Assembly (NCBI GenBank): GCA_049509675.1
Contig: JBEKZQ010000311.1
Span: 1-7,481 of the forward strand
DNA from: JBEKZQ01 sp049509675
Lineage (GTDB): Bacteria > Planctomycetota > Planctomycetia > Pirellulales > Thermoguttaceae
Direction: 5' to 3'
Length of the DNA: 7,481 nt
The stretch's first letter is position 1. The number at the start of each line of letters is the position of its first letter. Shown here in pieces: positions 1-4,241 of the stretch. Position numbers and translations under genes: made by a program. Under the pieces are notes generated by a model that was given only the letters and a program-made list of their open reading frames with translations, was not told the DNA's origin and did not search any database.

Positions 1-70
1 CGAAAGGACGCCCTTTTCACCAATAGCAATTGCAGAGCAGGCACCCCCGACTCCCGCGGTCCGTGCCGGC

Positions 71-340
71 ATGCAGGTCGAAAAAACCCGCGTTTTGGGC
101 GCATCAGCCAGATCGGACCCGGTTCTGCCTGGGGACCGGATCAAAACGATCCGGCCGGATCTTGACTCGGATGAAGAGACCCCGTTCGAGGATTTCCCGG
201 AGGCGTTCGAGCGGCGGCCGCTTCGCCTAGACCCGATTCCTCGCGATGTGGCGAACCTGGTGATCCTAGGCAACGACTTCGACTTCGACTGGCTAAGCCC
301 AACCGAACGAGACCGCTTGTCGCAGTACCTCGGTAAGTAG
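71..340 (+). CDS. Hypothetical small acidic protein, possibly 5'-truncated
   Basis: This is an 89-residue reading frame from the ATG at 71. The frame is open all the way to position 2, so the true start could lie before the window. I do not recognise the product. It is rich in Asp, Glu, Arg and Pro, with no signal peptide or membrane segment, and it ends in a plausible folded stretch (VANLVILGNDFDFDWLSPTE, then a short polar tail). From about position 71 onward most codons end in G or C, as in the clear genes of this window, which supports real coding. No convincing Shine-Dalgarno lies before the ATG at 71, which is a further reason to suspect an upstream start. The overlapping frame at 30-230 looks like a shadow. 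Function unknown. Confidence 0.45.
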   Translation: MQVEKTRVLGASARSDPVLPGDRIKTIRPDLDSDEETPFEDFPEAFERRPLRLDPIPRDVANLVILGNDFDFDWLSPTERDRLSQYLGK

Positions 341-382
341 ATTCGCAGTATCTGGAACGTTAATCTCAGCCAATTCGGCGGT

Positions 383-610
383 GTGCCAAGGGTAACGCAG
401 GGACACGTCGGAATTGATTGTCCCAACCCAGGCTGCCTAACGCACAAAATGGGCCACCCGCAGTTCAGGCACAAGAGGCACTTTCACATGAAGGAACTGG
501 CGGTGATCGACGTTGATGCCGGTTTTGAAATGGAAACCGCTTGCGCCCAGATCGCCTTTCATATCTGCTGGAAGTGTCTTACGGTACACGGACAGTATCG
601 CTGTACGTGA
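383..610 (+). CDS. Possible small zinc-ribbon-like protein, unrecognised
   Basis: This is a 75-residue frame from a GTG at 383. Six cysteines and many histidines stand out: a CPNPGC knuckle at residues 13-18, C54, a CWKC knuckle at residues 62-65, and C74. Two cysteine pairs about 45 residues apart are typical of a structural zinc site, but the first pair has four residues between the cysteines rather than two, and I cannot assign a family. There is no good ribosome binding site before the GTG. The frame is the same as that of the upstream ORF ending at 340 and stays open from 341, so this may be a separate gene, a readthrough extension or a decayed 3' end. Codon bias is weaker than in the clear genes. 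It converges on the DUF2442 gene, with 29 bases between the two stop codons. Coding status is uncertain. Confidence 0.3.
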   Translation: MPRVTQGHVGIDCPNPGCLTHKMGHPQFRHKRHFHMKELAVIDVDAGFEMETACAQIAFHICWKCLTVHGQYRCT

Positions 611-639
611 GGGGACTATCTGCCTTTGCTCCTCCAGTC

Positions 640-987
640 CTACAATCCAAGTTCCTTCTTTACATTGCCGAGCAGGACGCTGGGCTCAGAAGCTTCCTCG
701 GCTTTCGCGGCGCGAAGTTCCTTGAGGTCCTCGTACTCTTGGATCTCCTCGGCAGACTTGTCTGATTCTAAGTACAGCGTGTCGGGGCAAATGTCCTGTT
801 CGTGCGGCCAAACCACGGTTCCTCCCTCGACGCGCGCTTGCCGGAAGTAAGCCTCGTCCTGCAATTCACGGAACACGCCGAACTCAAGCAAGGGCCGGCA
901 GTGAAAAACGCCTTTCTCTCCGTTGGTAAAGGTGAGCAGCAATCGGTGCCCGGATTTCGGTTGCACGCGGCTGACTCTCGGATTCAT
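640..987 (-). CDS. DUF2442 domain-containing protein
   Basis: The protein has 115 residues. Residues 1-75 read as a DUF2442 (PF10387) fold: an N-terminal strand VSRVQPKSGHRLLLTFTNGE, the PLLEFGVFRELQDEAYF segment, then GGTVVWPHEQDICPDTLYLES. The motifs F-x-N-G-E, W-P and D-I-C-P-D are the features I rely on. After residue 75 comes a Glu/Lys/Ala-rich tail that looks helical and is not part of the domain. DUF2442 proteins are small cytoplasmic proteins of unknown biochemical role, often found beside DUF4160 genes in arrangements that look like toxin-antitoxin or accessory cassettes. No DUF4160 partner is visible here. The start is supported by a GAGG on the minus strand (997-994), six bases before the ATG. 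The upstream DNA holds three hairpins and a short ORF ending three bases before this start, so translation could be coupled to it. Confidence 0.85.
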   Translation of the reverse strand: MNPRVSRVQPKSGHRLLLTFTNGEKGVFHCRPLLEFGVFRELQDEAYFRQARVEGGTVVWPHEQDICPDTLYLESDKSAEEIQEYEDLKELRAAKAEEASEPSVLLGNVKKELGL

Positions 988-990
988 CGG

Positions 991-1104
991 TCACCTCAAC
1001 GGGTCGATCTTATCGACCGTACTCATCTCGCTCCGCGAGATGGAATCCATCACGCGGAGCGTGATGACTACTTTCGCGCACAGTACAGTTGTTTCTGCGC
1101 CCAT
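991..1104 (-). CDS. Possible 37-residue leader ORF before the DUF2442 gene
   Basis: A short frame runs on the minus strand from an ATG at 1104 to a TGA at 991-993. The TGA overlaps the DUF2442 Shine-Dalgarno and ends three bases before that gene's ATG. The peptide starts MGAETTVLCAK and ends TVDKIDPLR. More than half of its codons lie inside the three hairpins, so its composition is dictated largely by the palindromes. There is no Shine-Dalgarno before its ATG. It could be a coupling leader peptide, or simply an open frame across a structured 5' leader. The second reading is at least as likely. Confidence 0.2.
   Translation of the reverse strand: MGAETTVLCAKVVITLRVMDSISRSEMSTVDKIDPLR
1002..1066. 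repeat. Three evenly spaced short palindromes (REP-like cluster)
   Basis: Three perfect hairpins lie in a row, each with a 3-base loop and separated by exactly 5 bases. Hairpin 1 is GGTCGAT/ATCGACC with loop CTT (1002-1018). Hairpin 2 is CATCTCGC/GCGAGATG with loop TCC (1024-1042). Hairpin 3 is CATCACGC/GCGTGATG with loop GGA (1048-1066). Hairpin 3 is an inverted copy of hairpin 2 with one base pair swapped (T-A to A-T). No T-tract follows on either strand, so these are not ordinary intrinsic terminators. They lie in the likely 5' leader of the DUF2442 gene. They could be REP/BIME-type repeats, an operator array or RNA regulatory stems. Confidence 0.75.
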
Positions 1105-1113
1105 CCTACATTA

Positions 1114-1119
1114 AGTATA
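1114..1119 (-). promoter_or_regulatory. Candidate -10 box upstream of the DUF2442 gene
   Basis: TATACT is present on the minus strand (AGTATA on the plus strand), matching five of six bases of the sigma-70 -10 consensus. No good -35 box lies at 16-18 bases. A start near 1107 would give a leader of about 120 bases containing all three hairpins. The alternative is readthrough from motB, which ends 23 bases upstream of this box on the same strand. Confidence 0.3.
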
Positions 1120-1141
1120 AGCAACGCTGGGTGAACTACAC

Positions 1142-1903
1142 CTACGGTCCTTCGCTCTCGCGGCGGTACTTGCCGGCCAGGGCGTCGTCCAGATAGATGT
1201 CCACGCGGCAGTCCTCGGTCGGCTGGCCGCTGGCGGCAGCGGCCGGGAGAACCTCGGCCCGCACCACGCCCAGGCGAACCCGGTCCTGATCGACCTTCAT
1301 TTCAGCCAGGGCCTCGGCCACCCGGCGGCAGCGGGCATAGGCCAGGTCCCAGCGATCGCGATAGGCGGATTTCGCCGGCAACGGCTGCGGCGAGGCGTGG
1401 CCGACGACCTCGATCTCCTGCGGCTTGCCCGCCATTTCCGCGGCCACCGCCTTGAGCCGGGCTTTCTGCTCAGGGGGCAAATCGGCGTTGCCGGGGCCGA
1501 AATAGAGGGCCCCGCCAATCACCACCTTCTCGCCTTGGCCCGGGATGCGGATCCGCGTTTGACCTTTCTTGGGGACCTTGATCGCGGACTCCGGTTCTTC
1601 GGGCGGAGGCTCGGGGAGTTTCACTTTCTGCCTCGTCCCGCGGTTCTTCACCGGCGAATTGCCGGGCATCAATCCCCAACTGCTGAAGGGCTGATACTTC
1701 GGCCCGAAGCGGTTCTGCAACGAGTCCAGCGCGGCCTGCTGCTGTTCGTTGTGGGCCTTCTTCCCTTTTGCCGCCTCGCCCGCCGCCAGCGCGAACATGA
1801 TGACGAAGAACGACATCATGATGGTGATCATGTCGGCGAACGAGACCATCCACTCCGGCGCGCCCTCGGGTTTCTCGTCCGCTCGCGCGCTAATGGTGCT
1901 CAC
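1142..1903 (-). CDS. motB: MotB-like flagellar stator protein (OmpA domain)
   Basis: This 253-residue protein is the stator subunit that anchors the MotA proton channel to peptidoglycan. Residues 1-17 are cytoplasmic. PEWMVSFADMITIMMSFFVI (16-35) begins the single membrane helix typical of MotB, with D24 as the predicted proton-binding aspartate. A Lys/Gln-rich and then Pro/Glu-rich linker follows (43-112). An OmpA-like peptidoglycan-binding domain spans about 126-240, with VVIGGALYFGPGNADLPPEQ as its first strand and helix, IEVVGHASPQ (164-173) and RWDLAYARCRRVAEAL (184-199). The usual GHTDD of MotB is GHASP here, and the usual NWxLSxxRA is RWDLAYARC. R191 is kept but the GHTD aspartate is not. 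The GTG start overlaps the motA stop as GTGA, with GAGAGG upstream inside motA, so translation is probably coupled. The length is near the usual 250-310. MotB rather than TolR/ExbD, because of the OmpA domain and the partner gene. Confidence 0.88.
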   Translation of the reverse strand: MSTISARADEKPEGAPEWMVSFADMITIMMSFFVIMFALAAGEAAKGKKAHNEQQQAALDSLQNRFGPKYQPFSSWGLMPGNSPVKNRGTRQKVKLPEPPPEEPESAIKVPKKGQTRIRIPGQGEKVVIGGALYFGPGNADLPPEQKARLKAVAAEMAGKPQEIEVVGHASPQPLPAKSAYRDRWDLAYARCRRVAEALAEMKVDQDRVRLGVVRAEVLPAAAASGQPTEDCRVDIYLDDALAGKYRRESEGP

Positions 1904-2682
1904 GCCGCCTCTCCCGCGAGTTGCTGGCGGAACTTGGGCGGCAGGAAGGTATCGAGCTTCTGACGCACGATGCGCGGGTTGTCGCCCGCCTGGATCGAAA
2001 GGATCCCTTTGACGATGATCTCCTTGACCAGCACCTCTTCGTGACTCAGGTAGCTCAGTTTCTCGCCCAGCGGAATACAGACCAGATTGGCCATCACCGC
2101 GCCGTACAGGGTGCCGATCAAGGCCACGGCCATGGAAGGACCGATCGTGTCGGGGTTGTCGAGGTTGCCCAGCATGAGAATCAGGCCCAGCAGGGTGGCG
2201 ATCATGCCGAAGGCCGGACCGCAGCGGCCCAGCAGATCGAGCATCTTCTTGGCGTCGCGGTGCCGGGCCTCCAAGGCGCCGATCTCGGTCCGCATGATCT
2301 CCTCGACCACCTCGCTCCGCGTGCCATCGACCGAAAGCTGGATGCCCAGCGTGATGAACGGGTTCTCGATGTCCCGGACCTTGTTCTCCAAGGCCAACAG
2401 CCCGTCTTTGCGGGCCGTTTCCGCCAGGGCCACGATCTGTTCGATCAGCTCCCGCGGGTTTTCCGGCTTGCCGAAGAACGGTTTCTTGAGCATCGAGAAG
2501 ATATTGAGCACTTGCCGCAGTGGAAAACCGACCAGGGCCACGGCGGTCGCCCCGCCGAAGACCATCATAATGGCCGGCAGGTCGACGAACTTGGTCAACG
2601 AAATCTGCGATTCGCCGACCATCAGCACCCCGACCATCATGCAGAAGCCGAGGACCAGGCCCAAGACTGTGCTGATTTCCAT
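1900..2682 (-). CDS. motA: MotA flagellar stator / proton channel subunit
   Basis: This 260-residue inner-membrane protein belongs to the MotA/TolQ/ExbB family and drives the flagellar rotor with MotB. Four membrane helices are visible: about 4-23, 34-53, 155-175 and 183-206. The cytoplasmic loop between helices 2 and 3 carries ARKDGLLALE (90-99), whose R91 and E99 match the spacing of the E. coli MotA charges R90 and E98 that contact FliG. RCGPAFGMIATLLGLILML supplies the helix 3 proline (P156), and CIPLGEKL supplies the helix 4 proline (P204). I chose the ATG at 2682 because GAGGA lies about nine bases upstream and the family N-terminus begins there. The frame is open further upstream, but the added 51 residues are Pro/Arg-rich and unlike MotA. 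It is the first gene of a motA-motB operon. Absence of TolB/Pal-type neighbours favours MotA over a Tol or Exb role. Confidence 0.9.
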   Translation of the reverse strand: MEISTVLGLVLGFCMMVGVLMVGESQISLTKFVDLPAIMMVFGGATAVALVGFPLRQVLNIFSMLKKPFFGKPENPRELIEQIVALAETARKDGLLALENKVRDIENPFITLGIQLSVDGTRSEVVEEIMRTEIGALEARHRDAKKMLDLLGRCGPAFGMIATLLGLILMLGNLDNPDTIGPSMAVALIGTLYGAVMANLVCIPLGEKLSYLSHEEVLVKEIIVKGILSIQAGDNPRIVRQKLDTFLPPKFRQQLAGEAA

Positions 2683-2760
2683 GCGTTGGCTTCCTCGAAG
2701 CGTGGGCCCTGCGCGCGCAGCAGCGCGACCGGGCGGGACACTAGCGCGCCCGATAGGAGC

Positions 2761-2766
2761 ATTATC
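2761..2766 (-). promoter_or_regulatory. Candidate -10 box for motA
   Basis: GATAAT is present on the minus strand, five of six matches to the sigma-70 -10 consensus, about 78 bases upstream of the motA ATG. The -35 position (TGAAGC at 17 bases) is poor. TAAA and CGATAA occur close by but with the wrong spacing for a sigma-28 flagellar promoter. The leader that would follow is GC-rich and contains CGGGCG/CGCCCG, which could pair. Confidence 0.25.
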
Positions 2767-2862
2767 GAGCGAATCTTTAGTTTGCTTCACTCTGGCCGGG
2801 GCACACCCGGGCGGAACCGTCTGCCCGACGGACAAAGTCGACGCAAACCGCGCACACTACCA

Positions 2863-2890
2863 ATTGACAATGGACAGTTGACAATTGACA
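2863..2890. repeat. Heptamer tandem repeat (four units of RTKGACA)
   Basis: Four consecutive 7-base units are seen: ATTGACA, ATGGACA, GTTGACA and ATTGACA. A fifth, decayed unit (ACTCGCA) follows at 2891-2897. Heptamer short tandem repeats of this kind are known in several bacterial groups and expand by slippage. Three of the units contain a perfect TTGACA -35 hexamer on the plus strand. The last of these (2885-2890) is followed after 18 bases by TAACCT, a weak -10. It could therefore double as a promoter for the downstream lactonase-like gene. Confidence 0.75.
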
Positions 2891-2916
2891 ACTCGCATGG
2901 CGCGACAGTAACCTAA

Positions 2917-3032
2917 TGGTCTGTCCAACTTGAGTTTACGGGTGCCACGGTTGGCTTGTCCAACCGTGTTTCCAGCACTGCTGGGCAAGCCAGCAGTGGC
3001 ACCCAACCGGTAATGTCGAAATGGACAGACCA
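2917..3032. mobile_element. MITE-like palindromic element with CTAA target duplication
   Basis: This is a 116-bp non-coding element. Its ends are perfect 11-bp inverted repeats, TGGTCTGTCCA (2917-2927) and TGGACAGACCA (3022-3032). Both ends are bordered by CTAA (2913-2916 and 3033-3036), consistent with a 4-bp target duplication. Inside, GGGTGCCAC (2940-2948) pairs with GTGGCACCC (2996-3004). Within that lie two hairpins: CACGGTTGG/CCAACCGTG with loop CTTGT (2946-2968) and CACTGCTGG/CCAGCAGTG with loop GCAAG (2976-2998). There is no transposase frame, so movement would need a transposase supplied elsewhere. The YTAR-like 4-bp target resembles that of some IS5-family elements, but this is only a hint. 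The element lies between motA and the lactonase-like gene, and its right end is 39 bases before the latter's ATG. Confidence 0.75.
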
Positions 3033-3059
3033 CTAATCTGTTGTCGCAAGGCCACGCGC

Positions 3060-3065
3060 GGAGGG
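3060..3065 (+). promoter_or_regulatory. Shine-Dalgarno site deciding the lactonase start
   Basis: GGAGGG lies six bases before the ATG at 3072. An earlier in-frame ATG at 3021 overlaps the right end of the MITE-like element and has no such site. This favours 3072, which also places a normal signal peptide at the N-terminus. Confidence 0.75.
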
Positions 3066-3071
3066 ACGACC

Positions 3072-4241
3072 ATGAAACACTGTCGGATTCTCACCGTTCT
3101 GGGGATGCTTTCGCTGGGCGCCGCCGTTTGCGGGGCGGCCGGTTCGACGCCGCCCCCCAGCAAGGAAAAGCCTTGGCTGGTCTACATCGGCACTTTCACC
3201 AACGCCAAGGGCAAGGGGATCTACTGTTCGCGGTTGGATCGCGCCACGGGCAGCTTGCAGCCGAGCGTACTGGCGGCGGAAACCAGAAGTCCCTCGTTTC
3301 TGGCGTTGAATCCCAACGGCTCGGTGCTGTATGCCGTCCACGAGATCGGCGACTTCGCCGGCCATGCGGGCGCGATCAGCGCCTTCGCCATCGACAAGGC
3401 GGACGGCCGCCTGAAGCTCCTCAACCAGCAATCGACGTGCGGCCCGGGGCCTTGTCACCTGGCGCTGGACCGCCGCGGCCAGTGCATCATCGCGGCCAAT
3501 TACTCCGGGGGCAGCGTGGCCTGCCTGCCGATCCGGGCGGGCGGCCGTTTGGGTCCTGCCACGTGCTTCGTGCAACACGCCGGGTCCAGCATCAACCGGC
3601 AGCGTCAAGAAGGCCCGCACGCCCATTGCGTAACCCTGGAGGCCGGCGATCATTTCGCCTTCGTGGCCGACCTCGGTCTGGACAAGATCCTGGCCTACCG
3701 GCTGGACGCGGCCCAAGGGAAGCTGACGGCCAATCAGCCGGCCTCGACGCTGCTGGCCGCCGGCTCCGGGCCACGGCACTTCGTCTTCCACCCCAACGGC
3801 CGCTACGCCTACGCAATCAATGAACTGGCCTCGACCGTGGTCGTCTTTTCCTACGATGCGCAGCGCGGCGCGTTGGACACGCTCCAGACCATCTCGACGC
3901 TTCCCCCGGGTTTTGCGGGCAGCAACACCACGGCCGAAGTGGCGATCCATCCCTCCGGAAAATTCCTGTACGGCTCGAATCGCGGCCACGACAGCATCGC
4001 CATCTTCGCCATCGACGCGGCCGCAGGCAAGCTCCGCTCCCTGGGCCATGAGGCGACGCAAGGCAAGACGCCGCGGCATTTCGCCATCGATCCCAGCGGA
4101 AGATACCTGCTGGCGGCCAATCAAGACGGCAATAGCGTCGTGGTCTTTCGCATCGACGCCGACTCCGGCCGTCTGCAGGCCACCGGCAGTCGCATCGCCG
4201 TGCCATCGCCCGTGTGCATCGTCGTGACGCCTAGCGATTGA
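3072..4241 (+). CDS. Exported lactonase-family (PF10282) beta-propeller protein
   Basis: This 389-residue protein belongs to the YbhE/6-phosphogluconolactonase-type beta-propeller family. A signal peptide is visible: KHCR, then a hydrophobic stretch ILTVLGMLSLGAAVCGAA to about residue 23, then a Pro/Lys-rich mature start. The propeller begins with WLVYIGTFTN (35-44). Repeated blade strands follow, such as PSFLALNPNGSVLYAVHE (74-91), GPRHFVFHPNGRYAYAIN (233-250) and TPRHFAIDPSGRYLLAANQ (333-351). The conserved GPHAH is at 181-185 and NRGHDSI at 303-309. Length is in the usual 330-400 range, so all blades should be present. E. coli Pgl is a cytosolic pentose-phosphate enzyme; the export signal here argues for a periplasmic or extracellular lactonase or a binding role, so I give no pgl symbol. 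It converges on bamA, and the two genes overlap by 11 bases at their 3' ends. Confidence 0.88.
   Translation: MKHCRILTVLGMLSLGAAVCGAAGSTPPPSKEKPWLVYIGTFTNAKGKGIYCSRLDRATGSLQPSVLAAETRSPSFLALNPNGSVLYAVHEIGDFAGHAGAISAFAIDKADGRLKLLNQQSTCGPGPCHLALDRRGQCIIAANYSGGSVACLPIRAGGRLGPATCFVQHAGSSINRQRQEGPHAHCVTLEAGDHFAFVADLGLDKILAYRLDAAQGKLTANQPASTLLAAGSGPRHFVFHPNGRYAYAINELASTVVVFSYDAQRGALDTLQTISTLPPGFAGSNTTAEVAIHPSGKFLYGSNRGHDSIAIFAIDAAAGKLRSLGHEATQGKTPRHFAIDPSGRYLLAANQDGNSVVVFRIDADSGRLQATGSRIAVPSPVCIVVTPSD

Larger units (their letters stand above)
2683..3071. other. Divergent intergenic region between motA and the lactonase gene
   Basis: I see no gene in these 389 bases. The motA side (2683-2862) is GC-rich leader with one candidate -10 box. 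The middle holds the heptamer repeat, and the remainder is mostly the MITE-like element. Open frames crossing it on both strands are extensions or shadows of the neighbouring genes. Confidence 0.7.

Noticed and set aside
513..765. Overlapping plus-strand frames at 513-725 and 541-765
   Set aside because: They run antisense across the 3' half of the DUF2442 gene, have no ribosome sites and have low-complexity translations.
991..1060. Faint similarity of the leader peptide to the N-terminus of Vsr-type endonucleases
   Set aside because: The resemblance is a few residues around DSISRSEM, all encoded by the palindromes. There is no catalytic domain, so it is coincidence.
1002..1066. Hairpins as rho-independent terminators of motB or the DUF2442 leader
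   Set aside because: None is followed by a run of T on either strand, and three in a row with equal spacing is not terminator architecture.
2761..2785. Possible sigma-28 flagellar promoter before motA (TAAA and CGATAA)
   Set aside because: The two half-sites are too close together. The sigma-28 consensus needs about 15 bases between TAAA and GCCGATAA.
2683..2835. 51-codon N-terminal extension of motA
   Set aside because: The added residues are Pro/Arg/Ala-rich with no resemblance to MotA, and a good Shine-Dalgarno precedes the ATG at 2682.
1921..2916. 331-codon plus-strand frame opposite motA, with another at 2087-2881
   Set aside because: These are antisense shadows of motA. The sense strand encodes four membrane helices and the conserved MotA residues.
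3072..3143. Lipoprotein signal at C20 of the lactonase-like protein
   Set aside because: The residues before the cysteine (AAV) lack the leucine and the small residue at -1 expected of a lipobox. A standard signal peptide fits better.
2936..3163. 75-codon minus-strand frame across the MITE-like element
   Set aside because: Its sequence is simply the translation of the palindromic element plus the antisense of the lactonase signal peptide. It has no ribosome site or coding bias.
3033..4124. 363-codon minus-strand frame opposite the lactonase-like gene
   Set aside because: It is in the same complementary register as the real gene and has the Arg/Gly/Ala-rich composition of an antisense shadow. 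The sense frame has clear family motifs and a Shine-Dalgarno.
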